NCBI GenBank assembly: GCA_965220665.1
Contig: CBDCQQ010000004.1
Coordinates: forward strand, 806,001 to 870,000
DNA length: 64,000 bases
Direction: 5' to 3'
DNA from: JAJDZL01 sp965220665
GTDB lineage: Bacteria; Pseudomonadota; Gammaproteobacteria; Arenicellales; JAJDZL01
Shown one piece after another: positions 27,423 through 37,197 of this stretch. The translations under genes and the position numbers were made by a program. A model generated the notes under the pieces. The model was given only the letters and a program-made list of their open reading frames with translations, was not told the DNA's origin and searched no databases. How positions within the stretch are numbered: position 1 is the stretch's first letter; every line of letters starts with the position of its first letter.

Positions 27423-28019
27423 ATGGCTGTTACCAGGGCAGTTGAGGACCTGACGAATGCATTTCGTCGACTATCTGGCGTCGGACCAAAAACCGCACAG
27501 CGCTATACATTTCAGCTGCTTGCCAGGGACCGGGAAGCTGCCACGGAAATCGCAAGCGCGCTGAAGTTTGCCGTTGACAATGTTACACACTGCGTTCGCT
27601 GCAATAATTTCAGTGAGTCTTCCACCTGCACTCTGTGCGCGACACCCTCTCGGGACGATACTCAACTCTGTATTGTTGAGACACCCGCGGACTTGAACTC
27701 TTTTGAAGACACCGGGGTTTACAAGGGGCTTTATTTTGTCTTGATGGGACGCATATCCCCGCTGGAGGGAATCGGACCAGAAGACCTGAGTATCAACGAG
27801 TTGCTACAGACTCTCAGCGATAACCCGATTCAGGAAATCATCATTGCAACCAACATTACAATCGAGGGTGATGCAACAGCAGAATTTTTATCCTCTCTAC
27901 TTTCAAGACATGGTTACAATGCAACCCGACTGGCACGGGGGCTACCTCTGGGTGGTGAACTTGAGTATATGGATAAAGGCACTCTGATCGAAGCATTTCA
28001 ACGAAGAATTCCCATTTGA
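27423..28019 (+). CDS. recR: Recombination mediator protein RecR
   Basis: A 198-residue protein with a helix-hairpin-helix (RRLSGVGPKTAQRYTFQLL), a four-Cys zinc finger (Cys57, 60, 69, 72), a Toprim domain (LCIVETPADL, then LSINELLQTL) and the C-terminal Walker-B-like segment ending LEYMDKGTLIEAF. RecR works with RecO/RecF to load RecA at gaps. Length is standard. Confidence 0.96.
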   Translation: MAVTRAVEDLTNAFRRLSGVGPKTAQRYTFQLLARDREAATEIASALKFAVDNVTHCVRCNNFSESSTCTLCATPSRDDTQLCIVETPADLNSFEDTGVYKGLYFVLMGRISPLEGIGPEDLSINELLQTLSDNPIQEIIIATNITIEGDATAEFLSSLLSRHGYNATRLARGLPLGGELEYMDKGTLIEAFQRRIPI

Positions 28020-28068
28020 TTTGATTCAAATTGTTGTGAAAGCCGTTGCTAAAGTCCTTGAATTCAAT

Positions 28069-29079
28069 ATGAACGTTCGCCACTCGACAGGATCAGATAA
28101 CAAGGGAGATCTGCTGGCTGAGATTCGTTCAGTCATCCAGACCGATCTAGATGACGCGGAAGAATTCAGTATCAAAGCGCTGGATTCAGACATTCCGCTG
28201 ATCCAGGAAATCGGACGACATTTCCATCAGTATGGTGGGAAGAAGCTTCGACCTATCACTGTCATTTTGAGCGCACGTGCGTTGGGATTTGAAGAAGGTG
28301 AGAGTCACATCATCCTGGCAATTATTCTCGAAACCATTCACGTTGCCACGCTTTTGCACGACGATGTCGTCGATGACTCGAAAATGCGTCGAGGCAAAGC
28401 AAGTGCCAATTCAATTTGGGGAAATCCTGCAAGTGTTCTGGTCGGTGACTTTCTTTATTCCAGAACTTTTGAATTGCTGGTGGAAATTCAGCGAATGGAA
28501 GTGTTTGATGTCATGGCTCGAACGGTGCGCCGGATATCAGAAGGAGAGATACTGCAACTGATTCAACTTGAAGAGTCAGGGATCACGGAAGAGCAATATT
28601 TCGAAACTATTGAGAGAAAAACTGCTGCACTGTTTAGTGCCGGAGCTCAGGTTGGTGCGATTATCACGAATCAACCCGAGAGAATCCAACTTCGAATGGC
28701 TGATTTCGGAACTAATTTAGGTATCGCTTTTCAACTGATTGATGATTATCTGGACTATGCGGGCGATGCGACAAAAATAGGCAAGTCAATCGGTGATGAT
28801 CTTGCCGAAGGAAAATTTACACTACCATTGATTTATGCGAGACAGCACTCCGACGCAGCGCAGCGTAATATGATCGATGCAGCGATTCGTGATCCGGAAA
28901 CTATCGATATCAAGCAGTTTTGTGAAATCGTTGCCAAATCTGGAGCACTTGAATATACTGTCGGGCTTGCTCGCCAATATGGCAGTCGCGCTATTCAGAG
29001 CATCGATTTCCTACCCGACACGCCCTTTCGGGAAGCGCTGTACAAGCTGGTGGATTTCGTTTGTAGTCGCGATTACTGA
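28069..29079 (+). CDS. ispB: Polyprenyl (octaprenyl) diphosphate synthase
   Basis: A trans-isoprenyl diphosphate synthase, 336 residues from the ATG at 28069 (an in-frame TTG at 28021 would add 16 residues and start 1 bp after recR). First Asp-rich motif DDVVDD at ~98-103 after LLH, then MRRGKAS; second motif DDYLDY at ~225-230; GGKKLRP binds isopentenyl diphosphate. It makes the side chain of ubiquinone or menaquinone. The residues before the first Asp motif are small (ATL), fitting a long-chain product. tRNA-Pro follows by 13 bp. Confidence 0.93.
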   Translation: MNVRHSTGSDNKGDLLAEIRSVIQTDLDDAEEFSIKALDSDIPLIQEIGRHFHQYGGKKLRPITVILSARALGFEEGESHIILAIILETIHVATLLHDDVVDDSKMRRGKASANSIWGNPASVLVGDFLYSRTFELLVEIQRMEVFDVMARTVRRISEGEILQLIQLEESGITEEQYFETIERKTAALFSAGAQVGAIITNQPERIQLRMADFGTNLGIAFQLIDDYLDYAGDATKIGKSIGDDLAEGKFTLPLIYARQHSDAAQRNMIDAAIRDPETIDIKQFCEIVAKSGALEYTVGLARQYGSRAIQSIDFLPDTPFREALYKLVDFVCSRDY

Positions 29080-29092
29080 TCAGGGCGATTTT

Positions 29093-29169
29093 CGGGGTGT
29101 AGCTCAGTCTGGCAGAGCACTGCCTTCGGGAGGCAGGGGCCGGTGGTTCGAATCCACTCACCCCGACCA
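29093..29169 (+). tRNA. tRNA-Pro (CGG)
   Basis: A full cloverleaf: acceptor CGGGGTG pairs with CACCCCG, D arm GCTC/GAGC, anticodon stem CTGCC/GGCAG with loop TTCGGGA (anticodon CGG, read at positions 34-36), and T loop TTCGAAT. CCA is encoded. It follows ispB closely and may be co-transcribed. Confidence 0.95.
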
Positions 29170-29420
29170 ACTGGAAATTAACCTGTCTGATCAGTCATTT
29201 TGAGGGATTGTTGACAATGGGTCAGAGACGGCAAACTACGATCAGCACTATACAGCCAGCCACTCACTCTCTGTGAGTTCTCGAACTATGCTTCCTCAGG
29301 AACAGGTACGATTCATCACACCTGATTGTTCCGACCTGCGAATAGCGAACGTTACGGCTATTTCAAACTGCAATCGAAAAACTTGTTGTATAAACATTTC
29401 CCAGTGATTTAAAGGCAAAT

Positions 29421-30878
29421 ATGATGAATCCCTCTGAACCAACTTCCTTGTTCTCAAACTATTCGGTGGGGAAAGTCTATTTCGATGAGATGTTTCGTCC
29501 TGACGGAACGCCGAGAAACGCATGCAGGATGCTATATGAAGCATTAAATGAATTTAGCATCGAAGAGATGCTAACCATGCAGGAGCATGCTGAACGATTT
29601 TTTCTGCACGAAGGAATCACATTTGCAGTATACGGCGATGATGGCGCTCAAGAACGAATAATTCCCATCGACCTTCTGCCACGTATTCTAACTCCTAATG
29701 ACTGGCGAATTCTTGACCGAGGACTAACCCAGCGCCTCAACGCTCTAAATCAATTTCTTGGTGATATCTATGGTGCGAAAAAAATTCTTTTGGATGGCAT
29801 CATTCCGACAGATCTTGTTCTGGGTTGTCCTCAGTATCGACCTGAAATGCGCAACATCCAACATCCGCACGGTTCATTCGTCTCAATTTGCGGAACAGAC
29901 ATTGTCAGAACTTTCGACGGGTTTATGGTGCTGGAAGACAATCTGCGGGTTCCATCGGGCGTTTCCTACATGCTGGCCAATCGACAGGCAGTTAAGTCAA
30001 GTATCAGAGATCTATTTCGGCGACATAGAGTTCGTAAGATTGAGCATTACGGCCAGGCACTTCGGCAAACACTCGTTGAAATGTCACCCAATAACAGTGC
30101 CGATCCGTGTATCGCACTGCTAACTCCTGGCACTTACAACTCAGCATTCTACGAACACCTGTTTCTCGCTCGGGAAATGGGCATCGAACTCGTTCAGGGT
30201 GAAGACCTTTCAGTTAGGAGAGGAAAAGTGTTTATGCGAACCACTCGCGGACAACGTCAAGTTGACGTCATTTACCGACGAGTCGATGACGACTTTATTG
30301 ACCCACTTGTATTTCGAAAGGATTCTCTTCTGGGTGTACCCGGTCTTTTTTCGGCTTACGCATTGGGTAATGTTACACTCGTTAATGCACCAGGAACAGG
30401 TGTCGCTGACGACAAGAGTGTTTATGCGTATGTACCTGAGATGATTAGATATTATCTCGCCGAAGAACCTATTTTGGCGAACGTTGAAACTTACCTGTGC
30501 CGATATCCTGAACAACTTGAATTTGTGCTTGACAATCTCGATAAGCTGGTTGTAAAAACGGTAGGTGGATCGGGTGGCTATGGCATGCTGGTAGGACCAC
30601 ACGCAACCGTAGCCGAGCGCGCTGCTTACGCTGACGTTTTGCGAGAAAATCCAGCCAATTACATTGCACAGCCGACTTTGGACCTGTCTTGCTCACCGTG
30701 CATTACCGCTTCTGGAGTTGCACCGCGTCATGTGGATTTACGCACCTTTGTACTAAGGGCTGAAGACACCCGAATTGTTCCCGGCGCATTCAGTCGAGTT
30801 GCACTCAGGGAAGGCTCTCTTGTCGTCAACTCGAGTCAGGGTGGTGGCGGCAAAGACTTGTGGGTTCTTTCAAAATAA
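29421..30878 (+). CDS. Circularly permuted ATP-grasp protein
   Basis: A 485-residue protein of the circularly permuted ATP-grasp type 2 family. Family features include RPDGTPRNACRMLYEAL near the start, RIIPIDLLPRIL, FLEDNLRVPSGVSYML-like VLEDNLRVPSGVSYML, IYRRVDDDF, VNAPGTGVADDKSVYAYVP, the glycine loop VKTVGGSGGYGMLVGP and PRHVDLRTFVL. It heads the conserved trio with alpha-E and transglutaminase-like genes; comparative work on ATP-grasp families has proposed that such sets make or modify peptide bonds, but no substrate is known. alpha-E begins 6 bp later. Confidence 0.88.
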   Translation: MMNPSEPTSLFSNYSVGKVYFDEMFRPDGTPRNACRMLYEALNEFSIEEMLTMQEHAERFFLHEGITFAVYGDDGAQERIIPIDLLPRILTPNDWRILDRGLTQRLNALNQFLGDIYGAKKILLDGIIPTDLVLGCPQYRPEMRNIQHPHGSFVSICGTDIVRTFDGFMVLEDNLRVPSGVSYMLANRQAVKSSIRDLFRRHRVRKIEHYGQALRQTLVEMSPNNSADPCIALLTPGTYNSAFYEHLFLAREMGIELVQGEDLSVRRGKVFMRTTRGQRQVDVIYRRVDDDFIDPLVFRKDSLLGVPGLFSAYALGNVTLVNAPGTGVADDKSVYAYVPEMIRYYLAEEPILANVETYLCRYPEQLEFVLDNLDKLVVKTVGGSGGYGMLVGPHATVAERAAYADVLRENPANYIAQPTLDLSCSPCITASGVAPRHVDLRTFVLRAEDTRIVPGAFSRVALREGSLVVNSSQGGGGKDLWVLSK

Positions 30879-30884
30879 TCTGCC

Positions 30885-31847
30885 ATGCTTGCTCGAAGTG
30901 CGAACGGACTTTTCTGGATGAGTCGGTATCTTGAACGGGCTGAGCATACTGCCCGTCTTCTCATCACGCAATTCGAAGTGATGGAAGATCGCTCTGTTGA
31001 AGAGATTGACTTAAGTTGGCGGCGCATTTACCTGGCAATGGGTCGCTCACCGGCAGGCGGTGAACTTACCAGCAATCTGGAAAATGAAGACTTCATGCTG
31101 ATGGATGCATATACCCTTGCCGATGATTTGACTTTTGAATTGGTGAATAGTGACTCAATTCGTTCCAGTATGTACTTCGCACGAGAAAATGCGCGACAGA
31201 TTCGAAACGTGGTTGGGCGACAGTTTTGGACCAATCTGAATTCTGCCTATCTGGAACTGCGAAGTTCTCGAATCGAATACATCTGGACAAACAAGCCTAA
31301 GAACTTTTATGCCAATCAGGAAAACAATGCGCGCACCCTGTCTGGTTATCTTGACAGTAGCATGTATCGAGACGACGGGTGGCACTTTCTTCAAATGGGA
31401 CGTTTCATTGAGCGTACACAACTGATTGCTGCTTTGCTAGTTTCACAAATCACGGTTTTTTCTACCGAATTCAATCACCAGGATTCAACCTGGATATCAC
31501 TGATGGTATTATGCAACGCCCGTCTAGCGTATCGACGGCAGCGCTCTCTTTTCTCAATAAACCCAAGGCACGTATTGGAATTTCTGATTTCAGATACAGC
31601 TCATCCTCATTCAATTCACTATTCGATTGAGCGTACAATCGAACACTTTGCAGCAATATCTGCCGGTGAGGAAAGGGTAGAGTTGACCGATATCAGCAAG
31701 GAGTTGAAATCTCAATTGCGCTCAATCAAGAAAAATTGGCGGAGCAGGTCCCTGACTGATATTCAGATCTGTGAAATTCTGCAGAATTTGCTGTCATCAA
31801 ATCGAGAAATTTATAACGAAATTGCATCTGCCTACTTTTTCAATTGA
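30885..31847 (+). CDS. Alpha-E domain-containing protein
   Basis: A 320-residue, almost fully helical protein. MLARSANGLFWMSRYLERAE at the N-terminus is the defining alpha-E signature, and HFLQMGRFIERTQL repeats the motif in the middle. It always accompanies the circularly permuted ATP-grasp protein (6 bp upstream here) and the transglutaminase-like protein. Its biochemical role is unknown; a partner or substrate-holding subunit is assumed. ATG at 30885. Confidence 0.88.
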   Translation: MLARSANGLFWMSRYLERAEHTARLLITQFEVMEDRSVEEIDLSWRRIYLAMGRSPAGGELTSNLENEDFMLMDAYTLADDLTFELVNSDSIRSSMYFARENARQIRNVVGRQFWTNLNSAYLELRSSRIEYIWTNKPKNFYANQENNARTLSGYLDSSMYRDDGWHFLQMGRFIERTQLIAALLVSQITVFSTEFNHQDSTWISLMVLCNARLAYRRQRSLFSINPRHVLEFLISDTAHPHSIHYSIERTIEHFAAISAGEERVELTDISKELKSQLRSIKKNWRSRSLTDIQICEILQNLLSSNREIYNEIASAYFFN

Positions 31848-31867
31848 TTAAACGGACCTTCTGCAGA

Positions 31868-32782
31868 ATGAATGGACTCGACTGCAACTACTTTCAAATC
31901 CAGCATGAAACTAATTTCAGGTATGAATTCCCAATCAGTAGGGCTACCATGTTGCTTCATCTTGAGCCCCTTAGCGACGCGCATCAGCAGGTGCTCAATT
32001 TTGACATTGAAATTGAACCGGTTTCAAATCCCGTTGTAGTCGTCGATTCTTTTGGCAACAGATGTCACCTGCTAGACATTCAATCGATTAATCGGTCGTC
32101 CCTGAGCATTACATCCAAAGCTGAAGTGATGATTCAGAATTCGACTGATGCACTGAATTATTCTGATCAATCGACCTGGGATAATTTAAATCAATCCGTT
32201 GATCGCATTCAATATTGGGACTTTCTTTCACCAAGCAGGAGAGTCTACGACTGTCCACAATTGAAGAGCTTTATGGCTGAATCTGACATTCAGCCCCTGA
32301 GCAACCCTTTAGTGTCTCTGAAAGCGGCCGCCAAAATCATCAATCAGAATTTGCGCTATGAACCCGGGAGCACTGAAGTCAATTCCAGAATGGAAGACTG
32401 CCTTGAGCAGAGGAGCGGGGTCTGCCAGGATTACACGCACATTCTGCTTGCGATCGGGCGCAAATGGGGCATTCCCAGCCGCTACGTATCCGGTTACTTG
32501 CATCTGTATCCAGAAGATGGGCAAATCATCACTGACGGCGTCAGTCATGCCTGGTGCGAGTTTTTCCTGCCTGATCTAGGTTGGATCGGAATTGATGCAA
32601 CGAACAATTTAATCGCTGATAACAGATACATACGTGTATCTGTAGGTAGAGATTATGATGACATTGCGCCAACCAAAGGTGTCGTGTATGGTGGCGGCAG
32701 ATCTTCATTGTGTGTGAATATTTCTCTTGCCTACAGCTCAATAGAAAATTCAGATTGGCTGCTGCAAGGCGCTCAGCAGTAG
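31868..32782 (+). CDS. Transglutaminase-like cysteine peptidase family protein
   Basis: About 304 residues from the ATG at 31868 (a TTG at 31844 overlapping the alpha-E stop would add eight). The N-terminal beta region (FQIQHETNFRYEFPISRATM) is typical of the family that travels with alpha-E. The catalytic triad is complete: Cys186 in GVCQDYTHI, His227 in SHAWCEFF and Asp243 in GWIGIDATNN. It may cleave or cross-link peptide bonds made or used by the two upstream proteins. No signal peptide, so cytoplasmic. Confidence 0.88.
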   Translation: MNGLDCNYFQIQHETNFRYEFPISRATMLLHLEPLSDAHQQVLNFDIEIEPVSNPVVVVDSFGNRCHLLDIQSINRSSLSITSKAEVMIQNSTDALNYSDQSTWDNLNQSVDRIQYWDFLSPSRRVYDCPQLKSFMAESDIQPLSNPLVSLKAAAKIINQNLRYEPGSTEVNSRMEDCLEQRSGVCQDYTHILLAIGRKWGIPSRYVSGYLHLYPEDGQIITDGVSHAWCEFFLPDLGWIGIDATNNLIADNRYIRVSVGRDYDDIAPTKGVVYGGGRSSLCVNISLAYSSIENSDWLLQGAQQ

Positions 32783-32944
32783 ACAACTACGGTCGAAGCA
32801 GACCCGATTTCGGTCAGAGTGATGGGCTCACGGCGACTTTTCAGCATCCGCCGTGCGCATATAATTTAGCCCGCTTTCAATCTGACTGGCGCATTGTGAC
32901 AAAGCGCCTGTCTACCCAGGTTGCTTTTACTGGGCATCAATTTG

Positions 32945-33037
<93 letters not shown>

Positions 33038-33049
33038 TCTATCTGAAAA

Positions 33050-35470
33050 CTACGCTCTCAGTTTTTCGTTTGCCGGGTCGTATGGAGCATTCGCAAGCAC
33101 CTTTGCAGTTCTCCGAATTCCCAATACCGGTATTTCAAATGTAGAACCGGCTTCGCTGAACTGCGGCTCGACATAAACGAATGCCAGGCTGACGCCGGTA
33201 CGGTGACCGTATCCGCCGCTGCAAACGATACCCATCGGACGGTCTCCGTCAAGCGCGGGCTCATTGCCGAGGCAATCAGCATCGCCCACGTCGACTGACA
33301 CTAGAACGAGTTTGGTTGAAATTTCCGTATTCTTGCGTTCAACCACACCGTTCTTACCAATGAATTCGCTGTCGAAATCGACGAATCGTTCAATATCCGC
33401 CTCAACCGGAGTTATCTCGGTAGTCAATTCACTGCCCCAGCCCTTGTATCCCTTCTCAAGTCGCATGCAATTAACTGCGTAGGAACCAAACCAGCCGACA
33501 CCAAACTCCTCACCCGCTGATTCAAGTGCCGAAGTTAGCTCGCTCATCGAATTGATCGGATGATACAGTTCCCAACCCAACTCACCAACATATGAAACGC
33601 GAAGTGCAATCAGTGATATGCCGGCAACTTCAATCTCCTTTCCACTCAGCCACCGAAATTCTTCATTGCCAAGTTTCACATCAGTCAGTTTGGTCAGTAA
33701 ATCGCGCGATTTTGGGCCGACTACAGCCAGCATACCCGTTTGATCAGTAACGTCTTCGACCTGAACAATCTCTCCCTCTGCAATATGTTGAGTTAACCAG
33801 TCATAATCGTGCTGCTGAGCCACGATTGCAGAAGTTAGAAAAAAACGATCGTCTGCCAGTCGGGTGATTGCCATTTCGCACTCAATCCCGCCGAGATCGG
33901 TAAGCATGTGCGTAAGCGTGATGCCTCCCGTCCTCCGAGCAACGCGATTCGCACCAACACGGTTGAGAAATGCCTCAGCATCAGTTCCAGTAACCATATA
34001 CTTGGCGAATGCAGTCAGGTCCGCCAAACCCACTCGCTCTGCAACACACTCACATTCTTTTGCAACCTGCTCGAAAGCATTGGTTCGACGAAATCCATAA
34101 ATTTCTTCAACGCCTCTAGGTGCAAACCACTTTGGTCGTTCCCAACCGTAAATTTCAGCAAAAATAGCGCCTTTGGATTTCAGCTTCTCGTAAATCGGCG
34201 TTTTCTTGATCGGCCGTCCAACGTCTCGAAACTCACCGGGATAATGCGTTTGATACATTTCCTGATATTCATCTATCGACTTATCGACCACAAATTGATT
34301 GGGTAAATTCGCGTACTCTCCATATCGGCGCGGGTCCATTTCACGCACATTGATGTCGGTCTGACCATGAACCATCCATTGCGCCAGGTATTTTCCGGCA
34401 CCAGGCCCCTGAGTAATGCCAATCGAAGCACCGCAACACAGCCAATAGTTCTGTAACCCTCCAGCAGGACCCATCAAGTAGCCTCCATCCGGTGTATGCG
34501 TAATCGGACCGTTCACCACACGCTTCAGGCCAGCATTGGCAAAGACAGGAATCCGCTCAGATGCAAGCAATAGACTCGTCTCCAAACGCTCCAACGATTC
34601 CGGTAAAAGCTCCATGTCGAAATCCCAGTTTATTCCATCCACCCCCCAAGCAACGGCATTTGCAGTCTCGTAAGGACCCACTAATATGCCCTGCTGTTCC
34701 TGTCGTATATAACAGGACGCGATGGGGTCGCGCAGAACGGGTGGTTCTTTCTCAAGCGCTCGTACTTCAGGCAAATTTTCAGTTACCAGGTACTGGTGTT
34801 CCATGTTTACAATGGGCAACCGAATTCCTGTCATTTGAGCAACCTGGTCGGCGAAACTGCCAGCAGCATTGACAACATGCTCACAAGTGATTGAGCCCTG
34901 TTCGGTATCGACGCGCCATTCCCCTCCAGAGGTTCGCTCAATGCCCGTAACGCGATTCCGTCTGATAATTTCGACTCCCTGATTGCGGGCACCCACTGCC
35001 ATAGAGTTGGTACTACTGGCAGGGTCTGTATGCCCATCGTTGGGCGTATAAAATCCCATTTTCACGTTATCCACATTGATCAGTGGATGGATTTCTCGCA
35101 TTTCGGCGTGTCCTACCAAGTAACATTCGATGCTGAGATAGTCGAGGATTCCTTTCACGTACCTGAACCAATCCACGTCTCCGTCCGTAATCGCAAGGCG
35201 TAGCGCGCCACAACCATGCCATCCCGTCGCGTACCCGGTCTCCTCCTCAAGCCTGGCGTAGAGCTCTACACCGTATGCATGAACCTTGGCCATATTTAAA
35301 CTACCAATGAAGTTCGGTATCAGACCTGCAGCGTGCCAGGTTGAACCGGAAGTCAGCTCACCCTTATCGATCAAAACGACATCATTCCAGCCCTCTTTCG
35401 GGAGGTGGTAGGCGAGACCAACGCCCATTGCGCCACCACCGACGATAACAACCTGAGTATGCGATTTCAA
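33050..35470 (-). CDS. FAD-dependent oxidoreductase fused to GcvT domain (dimethylglycine/sarcosine dehydrogenase-like)
   Basis: An 806-residue two-domain enzyme. The N-terminal DAO-type FAD domain has GGGAMGVGLAYHL (11-23) and SGSTWHAAGL, where His46 matches the histidine that binds FAD covalently in dimethylglycine dehydrogenase. The C-terminal half (from ~420: EIYGWERPKWFAPRG, then LADLTAFAKY, RLEKGYKGWGSELT) is a GcvT/aminomethyltransferase fold that takes the one-carbon unit to tetrahydrofolate. Likely it demethylates an N-methylated amine or amino acid. Start is TTG at 35470 with GGAGA upstream. It is the last gene after the PhyH and aldolase genes. Substrate cannot be named. Confidence 0.88.
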   Translation of the reverse strand: MKSHTQVVIVGGGAMGVGLAYHLPKEGWNDVVLIDKGELTSGSTWHAAGLIPNFIGSLNMAKVHAYGVELYARLEEETGYATGWHGCGALRLAITDGDVDWFRYVKGILDYLSIECYLVGHAEMREIHPLINVDNVKMGFYTPNDGHTDPASSTNSMAVGARNQGVEIIRRNRVTGIERTSGGEWRVDTEQGSITCEHVVNAAGSFADQVAQMTGIRLPIVNMEHQYLVTENLPEVRALEKEPPVLRDPIASCYIRQEQQGILVGPYETANAVAWGVDGINWDFDMELLPESLERLETSLLLASERIPVFANAGLKRVVNGPITHTPDGGYLMGPAGGLQNYWLCCGASIGITQGPGAGKYLAQWMVHGQTDINVREMDPRRYGEYANLPNQFVVDKSIDEYQEMYQTHYPGEFRDVGRPIKKTPIYEKLKSKGAIFAEIYGWERPKWFAPRGVEEIYGFRRTNAFEQVAKECECVAERVGLADLTAFAKYMVTGTDAEAFLNRVGANRVARRTGGITLTHMLTDLGGIECEMAITRLADDRFFLTSAIVAQQHDYDWLTQHIAEGEIVQVEDVTDQTGMLAVVGPKSRDLLTKLTDVKLGNEEFRWLSGKEIEVAGISLIALRVSYVGELGWELYHPINSMSELTSALESAGEEFGVGWFGSYAVNCMRLEKGYKGWGSELTTEITPVEADIERFVDFDSEFIGKNGVVERKNTEISTKLVLVSVDVGDADCLGNEPALDGDRPMGIVCSGGYGHRTGVSLAFVYVEPQFSEAGSTFEIPVLGIRRTAKVLANAPYDPANEKLRA

Positions 35471-35484
35471 TTGTTTGTCTCCGT

Positions 35485-36372
35485 TTAAAATATTCTTTCC
35501 AGATTAACCAATGAAGTTGGCACATCATCCAGAGTTGCCAGTCCAGAAGGTGCAACAATAGATTTACGATATTGGTTTATTGCAGCTTCAGAAAAATCGG
35601 AGTCAGGAGGGCTCTCAAGTTCAAAGTGTCCGTAATGATCAACCCCCCGAACCAGCATCGCCGTATCACCTCCATCATTTCTTTGCTGAACGACTTCGGT
35701 AGAAATGTAATTGATCGACAACCCGATTCGCGGCCGGTCAGATGTGTTTGGACCAGAACCATGCAACGCCATGCCGTGATGCATTGAAAATTGCCCGGGA
35801 CGCAGTTCGCAAGTCATTCTGTTTTGGAGATCCTCTTCGGTCGGTTCGCAGTTTTGCGAACTCATCAACATATTGTTTGCATCAAAATGATTGTCGTGAT
35901 TTCGAATCCCATCGGCGTGACTCCCCCGAATGACCTGCATCGCTCCGTTATCGGAACTCGCATCGGTAAGACCAAGCCACACTGTCAGAACTCCATCCGC
36001 CGGCTTAAGTCCCCAGTAGAGCAAATCCTGGTGCCAGCCGACATGAAATGTATGATTTGGCTTCTTGGCAAAGAACGTTGCGCCCCACAGCAGAATATTG
36101 GGTCCTAGAATACCTTCTACGGCATCAAGCACCCTATTGCTACTGGCTAGATCGTACACCCACTTTGATACAAGATGAACTTTAAGTAACTGCTTACAGT
36201 TGACCCAGCCATCCATTCGATCTCGTAATTCGGTGAAACGAGGAATCAGATCTGTTGCTTCCCGCTCACTTATTGCAGTCAAGGGGTAAACGACGCCATC
36301 GTTCCAGTAGCTTTGAACCTGTTCTACAGAGAGGAAGGAATCGGCTGACTGATGAAATGAAACCAATTTCAA
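35485..36372 (-). CDS. Phytanoyl-CoA dioxygenase (PhyH) family protein
   Basis: A 295-residue Fe(II)/2-oxoglutarate-dependent dioxygenase-like protein. The metal triad is visible: His114-x-Asp116 in GWHQDLLYW and His204 in ALHGSGPN, with Arg215 in RPRIGLSI placed to hold 2-oxoglutarate. VIRGSHADG is also family-typical. Members hydroxylate varied substrates, so the reaction is unknown. Start is TTG at 36372 behind GGGAG. It sits 14 bp before the FAD/GcvT gene and 21 bp after the aldolase gene in one operon. Confidence 0.87.
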   Translation of the reverse strand: MKLVSFHQSADSFLSVEQVQSYWNDGVVYPLTAISEREATDLIPRFTELRDRMDGWVNCKQLLKVHLVSKWVYDLASSNRVLDAVEGILGPNILLWGATFFAKKPNHTFHVGWHQDLLYWGLKPADGVLTVWLGLTDASSDNGAMQVIRGSHADGIRNHDNHFDANNMLMSSQNCEPTEEDLQNRMTCELRPGQFSMHHGMALHGSGPNTSDRPRIGLSINYISTEVVQQRNDGGDTAMLVRGVDHYGHFELESPPDSDFSEAAINQYRKSIVAPSGLATLDDVPTSLVNLERIF

Positions 36373-36393
36373 ACTCCCAAATTAGCGCAGACG

Positions 36394-37197
36394 TCAGGTT
36401 CGATAGCTTGTATCGATTTCGTCGAGCATCCTCAGCAATGCCGGCCACTCGTGCGTACCTGATGGCGACATGCGATCGAATTGTTCAGCTGCTTTCTCCA
36501 GCACTGTTTCGGATGGAAGATGAATTGGGCGGCCCATTGACAAGGCATCCAGCTGTGCCTGGCATGACAATTCCAGATAGTACATTCTGATGTAGGCTTG
36601 AGCCACTGTTACACCGGTAGTCAAAAGTCCATGATTTCGCATGATCATGACTGGATTTTCACCGAGACTGGCTGCCAAACGTTTCCGTTCATCCAGGTCC
36701 AGTGACAGACCCTCGTATTCATGATACGAAACCCGGTTGTAGAACTGAAATGCGTCCTGAATTAAAGGTACGAATCCTTCTTCAAGAGCAGAAACCGCTA
36801 CCCCTGCACGAGGATGTGAATGCATGATGCAGTTAACGTCCTCTCTGGCGTTGTAAATCGCACTGTGAATGACAAAGCCGGTGAAATTCATTCCAGTAGT
36901 GTCAAGGATTTCCCCATCGGAAGATCGTGGCGGAACGACGACTTCACACTTCTCATCTAAAGTTACTAGATTGGACGCAGTGACTTCATCAAACCGCAAA
37001 CCAAACATGTTAATTAGAAAGCGGTTTGCTTCGCCGGGTACCCGTGCACTGATATGGTTCCAGACGATATCGCTAAATCCGTCCAAGTCCGCCAAATGAT
37101 GACATGCAGCCAAATCAATTCGAGTCTGATATTCCTCCTCGCTGAAGGCCGGCCAATCACCTCGCAAAACGTTTCCTGAGTGTTGATCGCTTGCCAT
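36394..37197 (-). CDS. Class II aldolase/adducin family protein
   Basis: A 267-residue zinc aldolase-fold protein. MHSHPRAGVAV (His126, His128) and RNHGLLTTG (His189) give the metal ligands; WNHISARVPG near residue 47 is the phosphate/substrate loop seen in fuculose-phosphate aldolase relatives. Members act as aldolases, epimerases or decarboxylases. It is the first gene of a three-gene minus-strand operon with PhyH and FAD/GcvT genes. ATG at 37197 follows AAGGGAA. Confidence 0.88.
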   Translation of the reverse strand: MASDQHSGNVLRGDWPAFSEEEYQTRIDLAACHHLADLDGFSDIVWNHISARVPGEANRFLINMFGLRFDEVTASNLVTLDEKCEVVVPPRSSDGEILDTTGMNFTGFVIHSAIYNAREDVNCIMHSHPRAGVAVSALEEGFVPLIQDAFQFYNRVSYHEYEGLSLDLDERKRLAASLGENPVMIMRNHGLLTTGVTVAQAYIRMYYLELSCQAQLDALSMGRPIHLPSETVLEKAAEQFDRMSPSGTHEWPALLRMLDEIDTSYRT

